Source: a virus
Virus record (IMG/VR): IMGVR_UViG_3300046534_000975
Span: 1 to 27,248 of that record
Strand: one strand, 5' to 3'
DNA: 27,248 nucleotides
The notes under the pieces are model-generated. The model was not told where the DNA came from. It did no database searches and worked only from the letters and a program-made list of their open reading frames with translations. How positions within the stretch are numbered: the first letter of the stretch is position 1; every line of letters starts with the position of its first letter. Of the stretch, positions 8,064-18,074 are shown piece by piece. The position numbers and the translations under genes were made by a program.

Positions 8064-9143
8064 ATGGCAATAGGAACAGCAGCACTTATAGGAGCTGGTA
8101 TAAAAGCAGGAAGTGGATTTATGAGCTTTCAGCAAGCTTCGCAAGTAAAAGACTTAAGGAAAAATGCAGACAAAAGTGCGGCTAAATATTTAGCAGAAGC
8201 AAGTGACACTATAAATAAAGATTATTTTGCAAGCCTAAAGGTTCCTATGGAAGCTTATGAGGCAGAGTTGTTAAGTAATTTACAAGCTTCTACTACTGCT
8301 ATAAGCGCATTATCAGAGGCTGGGTCAAGAGAGCTTATAGGTGGTGTAGGAAGAGTAAACGCTGTACAGAGAGAAGCTGGAGAGTCTGCAAGGTTAGCGC
8401 AGCAAAAAGAGTTATTTGCTTTAGATAAAATGAAGGCAGAAAATAAGGATTCTATGAATCAGCAACAATTACAGCTTCAAGTTGCTGGTGAGCAAGACAG
8501 AATAAAAAGGAATATAGACTTTGATGAGCAAAGAGCTTCATTACAAAAGCAAGGATTTACATCGTTGACTGGTGCTGCTACTCAGCTTGTTGGAGGTCTT
8601 TCTGACACACCAATATCAAAGGAAGATAAAAAATTACAAAGTTTATTAAAAGAAAACAATATAAGCGCTTCAGAATATGGAGCGAATCCAGAGAAATATA
8701 AATTTATATTTGACCAAAAGAAACCTTTTTCTGCACTTGAAAGCTCTCCTTCTGCTTTTAGTATGCTTTCTCCGCAAGCTGGGCCAGGAAATGATCCTCG
8801 TCCAGGTATGTTACCTATAACAAGTAATGCGGCAAGATCAGTTTCTGGGCCAGGAAATGATCCTTATTTAAATATGTTGCCTGGTGTAGGTGGATTTACA
8901 ACCCCAGGACAAAGAAGAGGAACAGGGCCAATGAACATACAGCCAAATCAATTTGGTGGTGTTGGCGCTCCTACAGGTATATCAGGTTTAAATATTCAGG
9001 GACAGCAAGATCCGCGTAATGCTTTTGCTAATCAGGGTTATATGGGATTTGACCTAAATCAAATGGCAAACCCTTTAGATTACCCTGGTGTTTTTCCACA
9101 GCCAAGCATGGATGATTTATTAAAGAAATACGGTGTTAAATAA
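8064..9143 (+). CDS. Internal virion / DNA-ejection protein (T7 gp14-like)
   Basis: A 359-residue protein starting with a short Gly/Ala hydrophobic segment (AIGTAALIGAGIKAGSGFM). A long, almost uninterrupted Gln/Ala/Glu-rich helical region runs to about residue 165, with NADKSAAKYLAEASDT and AREAGE-like heptads. From about residue 230 it becomes Gly/Pro/Asn/Gln-rich and probably disordered, with a repeated GPGNDP...MLP unit. A small hydrophobic start plus coiled coil is the usual look of the first ejection protein of short-tailed phages (T7 gp14), which enters the outer membrane of the host. It follows the GNAT-like gene and precedes two larger proteins of the same kind. No enzymatic motif is visible. 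The assignment rests on gene order and composition, not on recognisable homology. Confidence 0.58.
   Translation: MAIGTAALIGAGIKAGSGFMSFQQASQVKDLRKNADKSAAKYLAEASDTINKDYFASLKVPMEAYEAELLSNLQASTTAISALSEAGSRELIGGVGRVNAVQREAGESARLAQQKELFALDKMKAENKDSMNQQQLQLQVAGEQDRIKRNIDFDEQRASLQKQGFTSLTGAATQLVGGLSDTPISKEDKKLQSLLKENNISASEYGANPEKYKFIFDQKKPFSALESSPSAFSMLSPQAGPGNDPRPGMLPITSNAARSVSGPGNDPYLNMLPGVGGFTTPGQRRGTGPMNIQPNQFGGVGAPTGISGLNIQGQQDPRNAFANQGYMGFDLNQMANPLDYPGVFPQPSMDDLLKKYGVK
8781..8882 (+). repeat. Two 36-bp direct repeats coding GPGNDP-x3-MLP
   Basis: Copies at 8781-8816 and 8847-8882, 66 bases apart, both begin gggccaggaaatgatcct and end in atgtt(a/g)cct. They encode GPGNDPRPGMLP and GPGNDPYLNMLP in the disordered C-terminal half of the 359-aa internal virion protein. 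A third, weaker likeness (TGPMNIQPNQFGG) follows. Confidence 0.75.
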
Positions 9144-9154
9144 AAAAAAGACTA

Positions 9155-11212
9155 ATGGCTAAGAAAAATGTAGATTTTAATACTTATGTAGAAAGAGATT
9201 TATCTAAAAGTTCTATTGATTGGAGTACAATATCAAAAACTTTAACTGATGACCTTACAAAGATACAGGAGGAAAAAGTAAAAAGAAAAACAGCAATAGA
9301 TGATAACACCATCGAAGCAACTAATACTTTACAAACATTAGAAGAGTATGACAATCAAGATTTAGGAACTCTTGCTTTAGGAATGTCAAATCAATCAGCC
9401 AAATTTCTTAGTGTACAAGCAGATTTACAAAAAAGAGGCTTAATAACAGCAACAGAACTGGCACAAGGAAAGCAGAGGGTTTTAGCAGACTGGAAACAAT
9501 TCAGTAATATATCAAAGCAATGGAACACAGATTACAAAGCATATGTTGAACGATTAGATAGTGGTGAAGCGTCTTCATTAGAAGAATGGTTAAACACACA
9601 AAATGTGGCTTTTGGTAATTTAGAAAACATGACTGGATATGTTAATCCAGAAACAGGTAGATTATCTTTAGTTGAGGTAGATCCAGAAACAGGATTACCT
9701 TCAGACAATCCAGGTAAGCATGTTTCAATGAACACTATAAACAACAGGTTTAAAACTCAGTATGATTCAGTTGACACAACAGAATTAGTTAAAGGGAAAG
9801 TTGATGCTCTTGGAGTAATGTTACAAGAAACACTTGGCCCTAACCAAGATATTCGTGGAGAAGAAGGATGGGGAACAAAAAAAGATGATATAGGTTTTCA
9901 GGAACAAATGAGAAATCAAGTTAAAAGTTTATTAACAGATAGTAATATTGCGGTAATATCTACATCACCAGCTATTGGAGCGAAACCTTCTTATGAAAAA
10001 AAGGATATATTAGGTGAAGATGACACTTCTAATGTTTTAATGAAAATAGTTAATGGTAGACCAGTTTTAGATAGAGATGCAATAAATTTTAAAGCAGTTA
10101 GCGAGAAAGTAGAAGACCAGCTTTATGGAGAAACAATGTTACAGTTAGACCAGAAGTATACAGTTGAAAAAGGTTTTGAATTATCAACTTCTACATCAGA
10201 GATGAAAGCATTTGCAGATATGAATAATGCAGAACAAAAAATTAATATAGAAAATAGAAAAGTTGACTTACAAGAAAAAATTGCTGCTGTTAACGAAAGT
10301 CTTACAAATCAGAAAATCACCTCAGCACAAGCGGCAGATCAAATAGCTGAATTAAATTACAAATTAAATAGAGATAAGTTTAATACTAATGATAAACTTG
10401 CTGACGCTCAAATTGACAATATATATGCAAATATAGATTTAAATAGAGATAAATTAGATTTAGCTGAACTTACTGGTGATAGAAACTACGATATTGCTTT
10501 AATGAATGAAACATACAAGTCTAAGCTTTTAGCAGAAAAAGAAGAAGAAGGTATTATTCCATTTACCTATCCAGATGGAAACAAAATGAGCGAATTTAAT
10601 GGTATAGAGCAGACTGGAAATGATTTTATAAAAGAAGAGTATGGCACAGGAATTTATATGTCAGATGTCTATGACACACCTGCCAAGTTAACAAAACTTT
10701 CTACTAATGTAGGTAAGTATGTTAAAGGAATGTTAGATCCAAATGTTTATAACGAACTTGCTGAAAATGGAGGGTTTGATGTTAAGGTTAATAAAGAAAA
10801 AGAAAGTGGAAAAAATAGAACTCAGGCAGCCGCAGGTCTTACAATAACAATTGGAGGTGTAGATTATCCTTACCCACCTCAAGCGGCTACAACTTTTGAT
10901 ATAAACGCAGCAATGAAGGCGGATCCTAATTTAAGCAGGGAAGAAGCAGTAAAAGCTTTAGATCAAGCTTCTGGGTTTACAGAATATGGAGGAGACGGTT
11001 TTAAAGCTGAAGGTAAAGGAATTATGATGCGAGCAGGTAAAGAGATTCCAGCTGCTGATTTCTTCGGATACATTAATAAACATATATTAAACAAGGCTAC
11101 AACATTAGCTATTGCTTTGCAAGAGCCTCCAGGAGAGCCTGAAGAAAATTATATTGATAAAATAACAAATAAAGGAACTGGAACTGATGCTGATGCAATT
11201 TTAGCAGAATAA
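9155..11212 (+). CDS. Internal virion protein (T7 gp15-like; 'cargo' type)
   Basis: A 685-residue soluble, mostly helical protein. The N-terminal VDFNTYVERDLSKSSIDWST then ISKTLTDDLTKIQEEKVKR is the kind of start I associate with second internal (cargo) proteins of Bacteroidota podophages: a short basic lead, a 'W--i-k-lt--l--i' helix, then charged heptads. A long coiled-coil candidate runs from about residue 350 to 450 (QKINIENRKVDLQEKIAAVN, and repeated LNRDK(L/F)). The C-terminal third is more globular, with EYGGDGFKAEGKGIMMRAGK near residue 610. T7 gp15 is 747 aa and lies in the same place between genes 14 and 16. No lysozyme, protease or polymerase motif is visible. The A-rich leader before the ATG lacks a Shine-Dalgarno sequence. 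Confidence 0.6.
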   Translation: MAKKNVDFNTYVERDLSKSSIDWSTISKTLTDDLTKIQEEKVKRKTAIDDNTIEATNTLQTLEEYDNQDLGTLALGMSNQSAKFLSVQADLQKRGLITATELAQGKQRVLADWKQFSNISKQWNTDYKAYVERLDSGEASSLEEWLNTQNVAFGNLENMTGYVNPETGRLSLVEVDPETGLPSDNPGKHVSMNTINNRFKTQYDSVDTTELVKGKVDALGVMLQETLGPNQDIRGEEGWGTKKDDIGFQEQMRNQVKSLLTDSNIAVISTSPAIGAKPSYEKKDILGEDDTSNVLMKIVNGRPVLDRDAINFKAVSEKVEDQLYGETMLQLDQKYTVEKGFELSTSTSEMKAFADMNNAEQKINIENRKVDLQEKIAAVNESLTNQKITSAQAADQIAELNYKLNRDKFNTNDKLADAQIDNIYANIDLNRDKLDLAELTGDRNYDIALMNETYKSKLLAEKEEEGIIPFTYPDGNKMSEFNGIEQTGNDFIKEEYGTGIYMSDVYDTPAKLTKLSTNVGKYVKGMLDPNVYNELAENGGFDVKVNKEKESGKNRTQAAAGLTITIGGVDYPYPPQAATTFDINAAMKADPNLSREEAVKALDQASGFTEYGGDGFKAEGKGIMMRAGKEIPAADFFGYINKHILNKATTLAIALQEPPGEPEENYIDKITNKGTGTDADAILAE

Positions 11213-11220
11213 AATAATTT

Positions 11221-14200
11221 ATGGAAGATAAAAGAAAAAAACTTTATCAGATATTTCTTGACAATAAGTTAATTACTGAAAAAACATCTTTAGAAAGATG
11301 GATGAGAATGTCCGAAAGAGAAGCGGAAAAGATATTTAATTTAGGGAAAGAAAATAAATTATTTGGACAAGAGACTGAAGCTGTTGCATTTACATCTTTA
11401 TGGGCAGAAGATCCAGTAAAAAAAAAAGAATCTTCGGACTTATCTTCAGATGTTCAAGAGGACATTGTTCAGCAGGATTCTTCTATCATTCCTACGAATA
11501 CACAATCGGACTCTACAGAAATAAACAATCTTGATTCTCAAGTACAAGAAGAAGTAAATACAGATATAAATAGTGTAGAGGTAGATTCTATAGCTTCTAC
11601 CCCTATCACTACTGAAGTAGAAGAAACTCAATTACCTTCTCAAACAAATATTCTTCCTGAATTTTCTGAAGTACCAAGATATAATCAATTTGGATCTGAA
11701 CAAAATTTAGCTGTAGGAGAAAAAAATACCGCTGTAGAAAGAGTGTTTGGAAAAAACTTTGCAACAGATTTTCTTGGTGATCTCTATAGATCAGGAGCAG
11801 CAGGAAGAGCGCAAGGAGCAACACTTGATGAGTCTTTAGAGTTATTTTTTAAAGGAAATAACGTAACTGATCAAGATATACAAGAGTTTATTGAAGCTCA
11901 ACAATCATTACAAAACATAGGCGAAAGTGATGAGATGAAAGAGTTTAATCGTATTTATGAGGAAGCAGGCGGAGGTGTATGGGGATTTATAAAAGGTAAT
12001 GTTTTAACAAGATTCCAAACTCTACCCCAACTTTTAGTTTCATCTACAACTCAAATGTTTAATTCTTCTACTTTAGGTTCAGCAGCAGTAGGAGGAGCGG
12101 TAGGTTCTGCCATTCCTATTCTTGGAACAATAGGAGGGGCAATTGGTGCTGCAACAACTACTTTAGAGACCGCAACAACTTTTGCTGAGCTATTGCAAAA
12201 TGAATTACGAGATAGAGAATTAGATTTTACAAATGAAAATGTAAGAACAATACTGGAAGATGAAGATGCTTTAAGTTCAATAAGATGGAAGTCAGGAGGC
12301 AGAGGTGTAGCTGTAGGTGTAACAGAACTTTTAACTGCTCGTGTGGCAGGCGCGGTAGGAGCTAAAATTTTAAATAGAGGCCCGAAATCTTTAAAAACAA
12401 ATTTAAAAGCTTTAGGGTCTGTTGCTGCAATTGAAGCTGTTGGAGGTTCAACAGGAGAAGTTGCGGGTAATATTATTGCGGGACAAGAGCTTGATGCTGC
12501 AAATGTTCTTTTTGAAGGCGCTGTTGGTTTAACAGGAACTCCTTTTTCTGCTATAAAAGCAATTTACCAAAGACCTAAGTATTATTTAAATCTTAGTAAT
12601 GGCGGTAAAGAATTAGCTGCTACTACAGAAGAAGATATGATTGACATAATAGAAAATTCTCCAGACGAAGATTATGCTCAAATGGAACTTACTATTGAGA
12701 ATAACCCAGAGCTTAATGCTAAGATGACAAAAAGAAAAACTGATCTACATGAAAGGGCTGTTATTGAAGGATCAATTAGAAAAGCGGGTGTAGAAAATCA
12801 ATCAGCAATTGATGATATAATACCTTTACAAGTTCAGATAAATGCATTAGCTGGCGTTGAGGGAGAAGCTGCAAGAATAAAAAGAGGTGAGATAAAAGAA
12901 AAAATTGCTGAAATAATACTAAACCAAAACGATGCTGTTCAAGAGTCAAGCACAGATACTGACGTTGTTCAAGAGTCAAGCACAGATGCTGACGTTGTTC
13001 AAGAAACTACTACAGAAACGGAGGTAGAAAGTACACCTGTAGAGAAAACAGAGGTAGAGACGGAAGTAGAAAATGTTGATGTTCAAGAGTCAAATGAAGA
13101 AAGCGTTGTTATGAATGACAGTAAGCCACAGGAGATGGTAGAGCTTACTGAAGAAACTTTTAATGAGTTTGTTGATACTGGAGAAGTGTCTGATCCAGTT
13201 TTAAGAAGTATAGCAAATAAGATTAAAAACGATACAAAATTAACAAAACAAGAAGAAGCTGTTAGGCAAGCAAATACAAAAAAAGTAGAGGCTTTATTAA
13301 AAGATGAAACATTAAACGAAGAATCAATTTCTATTGGAAAAGAAGATAAAATAGAAAGAGTGCAAGTACCTGGAAGCAGAACAGTTGATGTTGAAATAGA
13401 TAGCGAGGGAAAGTTTACTCCTGTAAATCGTAAAACAGGAAGACCTATAAAAGATATAAGTAAGTTACCAGTGAAAGTGCAGGAGTTTTTACTTAAAGAA
13501 GTTATAGATGTAAATGAAGGTAAAACTGCTATAGAAATTTTTAAAGAAAACAACCCTGACAGCACCCCTACAGAAAAAGAATTTAATGATCTTCGAAGTG
13601 AAAATGCAAGAGAGATTGCTGAGGCTATTATAGTAGAACAAGAAGCGGCAAATAATAGAGCTGGATTAGCTAAAGAAATGTCTTTAGACTCAGAAGAAGG
13701 AGGAACAAATTTATATGGAGAAAAAGTAACCGAAAGAGAATGGTATAGAGCTACAGGTCAAAAAGGAAAAGATATAGATGCTGCAACAAGAAAAAATTGG
13801 ATTACTGGCCTAACTATGAAGCAGGAAGAGGCTAAGTTAAAAAGATCAAAAGAAGGTAAAATAGGCCCTTACCAAATTCCAAAATCTGGGTTAGCTCAAA
13901 AAGCAGTCTTTGCTTCTGAAAATGCTGGAGGAGGAGTTGATCCTCAAATGTTAGAAAGAGATTTTTACACTTACGCACAGAATAATCCTAATGGTGTCCC
14001 AAACAAAACAAATCGAAAACAAGCAACTTCAGATCGATTAAACGATTTAAAATTCCAATTTCAAGAGGTTACAGGGTTAAAACCTTCAAAGCAAAACGTA
14101 GATGCTGTAATGAGTATAGACCCAGACAGACCTCCCCTGCAAGCTATTAAGCAAGATATAAAAAACCAACAGAAAGCTCAGTCAACTAATGAGCCAGCAA

Positions 14201-17200
14201 CAAATAATAAAGGTAAAAAAGTAAATGCAGATAAAATTGTAGGCGGAAAGAAGAAAAGAAAAACTGTAGTAGTAGATGAGATGGATGCTTTAATAAATCA
14301 GATTAAAAGAGAAGAGAAAGCAGCTCAAAGAGGTCAGTCAGTGTATAAAAAAATTAGTAAAGAAGTTAGTAAAAAACTTGCTGATTTAAAACAAAAAGGA
14401 AAACTTACCAAGAACCAAGCTTTAGTTTTATCCAGAGCAGCATTACGAGTAGATGTAACAAATCCAGAAGCTGTTGAAAAATATTTAAAATTTATAACTA
14501 AAATATTTTCTAATGCTGACCTTGCAAATAGAATTGTTCAGTCAAATAAAAAAAGAAAGATAGCCAAAAAAAATATATCAAAAGGTAAGTTGGGAGCTAT
14601 TAACGGAACATTGTCTTCGATTTTAGATGAACTGCTTAATGTTAATTCTCGTCTAATACCAGCAGCACAATTAAATACTTATTTAGACCTTGTTGATATG
14701 TTATCATCTCCAGGGACAACTATATCTTTAGACGAGATAAGTAAAGTGCAAAAAGATACTGAAGCAATCTTAAAAGCTTTAGACCAGGAATATTCACTTG
14801 CTAAACAGTTAGCTATTATGTATAAATATTATAGAGATACAAATCCTTTAATATCAGAAAGCTCTACATTTTCAGAAGTTCTTACTGCAATGAAAAAAGA
14901 CAAAGCTATTGATGACAGTGAAATGGCTTTAATGAAAAAATATAAAAAAGAAATTGATCCAGATGTTAGAGAAACTAAATCTGAAGAAGAATTAGCTCAA
15001 GAAAAAAGTGATTTAATAAGAGCTATAGTAAGCACAAACAAATTAAAAAGTAAAACTGACCAGTCTTTTACAAGCGATCAAAAAAGTTTAATAGATAATT
15101 TTACAGAATTAATTAATAAAGATATTTTAGATAGACTTACTTCAGTTGAGCTAAGAAATGTGTTGCAGTTACAAGACAATATAAATAATGGCTATGCTCC
15201 TCATTACTTACAGCTAATAACTGAAAAAATGAACGCTATTAAATTATCTAAAAAATTATCAGCTTCAGTAAAAAGAAGTAAACCTTTAAAGTTTTCTATG
15301 CTTTATGCTAAGGCTAAAGATATTTTTACTAAAAAGGGGGCAATGAGGGAATTTATAAGACGTAATCCCTTGTATTACATTGATCAATTATTTAATGATT
15401 TTCAAACACAAGATATTTTTAACTCTATTTTTGATCCTACAGCAAGAAAACAAGCTGTTTATCAACAAGAGGTAAAAGAGTTAAATCGTAATTTAGATGA
15501 TGCTAAAAGTAAATTGTATGAATCTTTAGGAAACGATGGTAATGCCACTACAGAATCTTCATATAAGATATCTACTTATATGTTAAAGAAAGAGCAGGAG
15601 TCTAATCCTAACAGCAAGGAAGTTAGTAATGTTAGAGAAGTTATGGGGGTAACAATAGATGCTATTGATGGTAAATTAACAAGTCTTAGTTCCAAGGAGT
15701 CAGCTATACTTAAAAAAATTGTAGATAAATATTCTAATGAAAAGAAAACAGATATAGATATAGATAAATTATACAATTCTTTTTCTAAAGAAGAAAGAGC
15801 TGTTGTAAATTTAGTAAATAAAATAAACAAAAAAAATGAGTCTAAAGCAGTTTTTACAGCTACAACAATAAGAGGAAAAAAAATAACTCCTTTAGCTAAC
15901 TATGTTCATCATGATGTTATGTTTATTAAAAAACCAGATGAAGATGCAACATCTAAAGATTTTGTAAAAGATTATAGCGCTGGCCTTAGACCTTCAACAA
16001 AAGGTCAGAATTTAATTGAGAGAACACCAGGTGTTAAACCATTGAATTTCGATATATTTTCTTCTGCAAAAAAGGGAGCTAAATATGTTTACTTAGATTA
16101 TTATTTAACTACGCCAATTCGTACTGCTCGTAAAACTATTAATGAAGCAAGAAAAAGATTAAACGAAGGTAAAACTCGTTTATCTGATCAAAAGTTAGAT
16201 ACAATAAATGCTATTGAGGCAGCTTTTGAAGAGGCTACTGCTAACTTACTTACTTCTGACTTTGGAGAAACATCTTTTGGGGATATGGTAATAGATTTTG
16301 TATCTAAACAAGGGTATAGAACTGTGTTAGCTGGTACAGGTCGTTTTGGAGCTGAGCTTTTATCAAACGTAGGGGCTGCTATGTTTATAGATTCGTCAGC
16401 ATTTTCTAAAGGTTTAGACTTTAAGGAATTACTTATGTCAGACCAGGGCGCTATAATAATGGGTGTGGTAGGAGCAAAGCAAACTGATCGTGTTTTTAAC
16501 GAAGGACTTTCTGGTAGATTTGTTGACCCTTCTCTTGTTAATAGATCATCTAATGATTCTGGTTCAAGAGTGCAAAACGATGTAAAAAATAAAATAAATA
16601 TATTAACAAAAGGATTAGGTGGTAAGTATGCTGGTTCTGTTGCTGCTTTAGCAGATTTTTTAATTGCAACTCCAGATAAGATAGTAATGAGGCCAATGTG
16701 GTTTGGATCTTTCGCTAATGAATTTAAAAAGGTAAGTGGTCAAGAAGTAAACTTTGATAAAATTGCCGCTAAAGATACTAAGTATTTAGCAGATAATAAA
16801 AAAGCTATAGAAGCTGCTACTTCAAAAGCAGATATGGTAACTGTTCAAATAGGAGCGACAGACAATCCTTATATGGGAATTTTAAAAGGTACTTCAAAAC
16901 CAAATCAATCTGTAACTGTTAAAGCTTTTAACAACTACAATAATTTTATGACAAGGTTCTTGATATTTGAATTTGTAACAGCAAGAACAGCTGTTCATGC
17001 CATGATGAATGAAGGAGATCTAATGACTTCAGAGCAAGGAGCTAAAGTATTAGCGGGAGTAACAACTCGTATGGTATCATATTCATTACTTTCTACTTTG
17101 TTAGGTTCAGGTCTTATTGGATTATTGTTTAACAATGATGATGAAGACGAAAAAGATATAGAGAAAAAAGTTGGTCAAGCGTTAGGTTCAACTTTTACAT

Positions 17201-17820
17201 CTTTACTTTTAGGAAGAGATTTTGGAAATGCAGTAAAAGGAATAATAAATATAGGTGTAGAAAAGTTTAATGAATCTCATTTAGAATTTTTAAGAGACGG
17301 AGAATATGATCCATATAAAGATTCCCTGCAATTTTCTGTCTTACCTAAAAAACAACAAGGGAAATCAACTTCTTTAGGTGATATTCTTTTAAAACTTGGA
17401 GGTTCATTTGGCCCAGCTTTTAGTACAGCAGATTTAGTTGTTAGAAAGCTAACAGAACCTAAAAGAATAGAAAAAGTATCTTTAGAGCGTCAAAAAAAAG
17501 AAATAAACTTAAGAGTACCATTAGAAATATTAGGTAACTTAGGACTTGTTCCTTTATATAAAGATGTAAGAAAAGAAGCAAACAAGTATATATATGAAGA
17601 TTTAAGAAAAGCAAAGGCTCAAGAAAAAAGAAATCCTAAAAGATCAAGGGAAGAATTAAAAAAATTAAAAATTTCTAATCCTAACGCTTATAAAAATTAT
17701 ATAGACAAACAAAAAACAAAAGGGAACTCTTCAAAACAAAAAGCTTATGATAAGTATAATAGAAACAGAACTTTGTGGATGAGAAGAAATCCTGGTAAGA
17801 AACCACCTAAAAGACCTTAA
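11221..17820 (+). CDS. Giant internal virion / DNA-ejection protein (T7 gp16-like)
   Basis: A 2199-residue protein, the largest here, last of the internal-protein trio. Residues 1-65 form a helical start (KLYQIFLDNKLITEKTSLER) of a kind seen at the N-terminus of very large Bacteroidota phage virion proteins. An acidic Ser/Thr/Gln-rich linker follows (about 75-145). A Gly/Ala hydrophobic stretch lies near 280-325 (SAAVGGAVGSAIPILGTIGG) and a weaker one near 361-430. An acidic repeat region lies around 571-635, and long charged helices fill 700-1500. Near the C-terminus a convincing membrane segment (SYSLLSTLLGSGLIGLLF, about 1949-1966) is followed by NNDDEDEKDIE. The last 60 residues are very basic. 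T7 gp16 (1318 aa) carries an N-terminal transglycosylase; I see no such catalytic motif here. It probably helps move DNA across the cell envelope. Confidence 0.62.
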   Translation: MEDKRKKLYQIFLDNKLITEKTSLERWMRMSEREAEKIFNLGKENKLFGQETEAVAFTSLWAEDPVKKKESSDLSSDVQEDIVQQDSSIIPTNTQSDSTEINNLDSQVQEEVNTDINSVEVDSIASTPITTEVEETQLPSQTNILPEFSEVPRYNQFGSEQNLAVGEKNTAVERVFGKNFATDFLGDLYRSGAAGRAQGATLDESLELFFKGNNVTDQDIQEFIEAQQSLQNIGESDEMKEFNRIYEEAGGGVWGFIKGNVLTRFQTLPQLLVSSTTQMFNSSTLGSAAVGGAVGSAIPILGTIGGAIGAATTTLETATTFAELLQNELRDRELDFTNENVRTILEDEDALSSIRWKSGGRGVAVGVTELLTARVAGAVGAKILNRGPKSLKTNLKALGSVAAIEAVGGSTGEVAGNIIAGQELDAANVLFEGAVGLTGTPFSAIKAIYQRPKYYLNLSNGGKELAATTEEDMIDIIENSPDEDYAQMELTIENNPELNAKMTKRKTDLHERAVIEGSIRKAGVENQSAIDDIIPLQVQINALAGVEGEAARIKRGEIKEKIAEIILNQNDAVQESSTDTDVVQESSTDADVVQETTTETEVESTPVEKTEVETEVENVDVQESNEESVVMNDSKPQEMVELTEETFNEFVDTGEVSDPVLRSIANKIKNDTKLTKQEEAVRQANTKKVEALLKDETLNEESISIGKEDKIERVQVPGSRTVDVEIDSEGKFTPVNRKTGRPIKDISKLPVKVQEFLLKEVIDVNEGKTAIEIFKENNPDSTPTEKEFNDLRSENAREIAEAIIVEQEAANNRAGLAKEMSLDSEEGGTNLYGEKVTEREWYRATGQKGKDIDAATRKNWITGLTMKQEEAKLKRSKEGKIGPYQIPKSGLAQKAVFASENAGGGVDPQMLERDFYTYAQNNPNGVPNKTNRKQATSDRLNDLKFQFQEVTGLKPSKQNVDAVMSIDPDRPPLQAIKQDIKNQQKAQSTNEPATNNKGKKVNADKIVGGKKKRKTVVVDEMDALINQIKREEKAAQRGQSVYKKISKEVSKKLADLKQKGKLTKNQALVLSRAALRVDVTNPEAVEKYLKFITKIFSNADLANRIVQSNKKRKIAKKNISKGKLGAINGTLSSILDELLNVNSRLIPAAQLNTYLDLVDMLSSPGTTISLDEISKVQKDTEAILKALDQEYSLAKQLAIMYKYYRDTNPLISESSTFSEVLTAMKKDKAIDDSEMALMKKYKKEIDPDVRETKSEEELAQEKSDLIRAIVSTNKLKSKTDQSFTSDQKSLIDNFTELINKDILDRLTSVELRNVLQLQDNINNGYAPHYLQLITEKMNAIKLSKKLSASVKRSKPLKFSMLYAKAKDIFTKKGAMREFIRRNPLYYIDQLFNDFQTQDIFNSIFDPTARKQAVYQQEVKELNRNLDDAKSKLYESLGNDGNATTESSYKISTYMLKKEQESNPNSKEVSNVREVMGVTIDAIDGKLTSLSSKESAILKKIVDKYSNEKKTDIDIDKLYNSFSKEERAVVNLVNKINKKNESKAVFTATTIRGKKITPLANYVHHDVMFIKKPDEDATSKDFVKDYSAGLRPSTKGQNLIERTPGVKPLNFDIFSSAKKGAKYVYLDYYLTTPIRTARKTINEARKRLNEGKTRLSDQKLDTINAIEAAFEEATANLLTSDFGETSFGDMVIDFVSKQGYRTVLAGTGRFGAELLSNVGAAMFIDSSAFSKGLDFKELLMSDQGAIIMGVVGAKQTDRVFNEGLSGRFVDPSLVNRSSNDSGSRVQNDVKNKINILTKGLGGKYAGSVAALADFLIATPDKIVMRPMWFGSFANEFKKVSGQEVNFDKIAAKDTKYLADNKKAIEAATSKADMVTVQIGATDNPYMGILKGTSKPNQSVTVKAFNNYNNFMTRFLIFEFVTARTAVHAMMNEGDLMTSEQGAKVLAGVTTRMVSYSLLSTLLGSGLIGLLFNNDDEDEKDIEKKVGQALGSTFTSLLLGRDFGNAVKGIINIGVEKFNESHLEFLRDGEYDPYKDSLQFSVLPKKQQGKSTSLGDILLKLGGSFGPAFSTADLVVRKLTEPKRIEKVSLERQKKEINLRVPLEILGNLGLVPLYKDVRKEANKYIYEDLRKAKAQEKRNPKRSREELKKLKISNPNAYKNYIDKQKTKGNSSKQKAYDKYNRNRTLWMRRNPGKKPPKRP
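12931..13020 (+). repeat. Three tandem 30-bp repeats in the giant virion gene
   Basis: Three back-to-back units at 12931-12960, 12961-12990 and 12991-13020. The first two share gttcaagagtcaagcacaga; the third is diverged. They encode DAVQESSTDT, DVVQESSTDA and DVVQETTTET inside an acidic, Thr/Glu/Val-rich linker, followed by more degenerate T-E-V repeats to about 13115. Confidence 0.85.
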
Positions 17821-18074
17821 TGATGGAAGAGTTTAACGAAGCGATATGTATGGAGCAGAGCTATTCTTTATTGACAGGTAAAGAAACCTATGAAGATTTA
17901 GTATCTAACGGAGAAGATCTTTATCTTTTGTTTGATCCAGAAAAATCTATTAAAGAAATAGATGTAAGCGTATACGATGCTTTATTAGATTATTTTATAT
18001 ATACAGAAGAATATGAAAAGTGTAATGATGTTTTAGCTGCCAAGCAATTAGCTAAACTCTTACAGTTTGATTAA
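17820..18074 (+). CDS. Small acidic conserved phage protein, last gene of virion block
   Basis: An 84-residue acidic protein whose ATG shares one base with the stop of the giant virion gene (TAATG), so translation is likely coupled; a second ATG follows at once. The sequence (EAICMEQSYSLLTGKETYED, then LYLLFDPEKSIKEIDVSVYD and DYFIYTEEYEKCNDVLAAKQ) is predicted all-helical without membrane segment or metal site. Similar small proteins with an 'iDYFi--EeYEKC--l' ending are common in phages of this kind in my recollection, but I know no function. It could be a chaperone or assembly helper for the giant protein, judging only by coupling. It ends the + strand block. Confidence 0.68.
   Translation: MMEEFNEAICMEQSYSLLTGKETYEDLVSNGEDLYLLFDPEKSIKEIDVSVYDALLDYFIYTEEYEKCNDVLAAKQLAKLLQFD

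Noticed and set aside
13083-13565. Long antisense open frame (160 codons) opposite the giant virion gene
   Set aside because: It mirrors the codon pattern of the + strand gene and gives a low-complexity Ser/Leu-rich protein with no start context; it is a shadow of the real gene.
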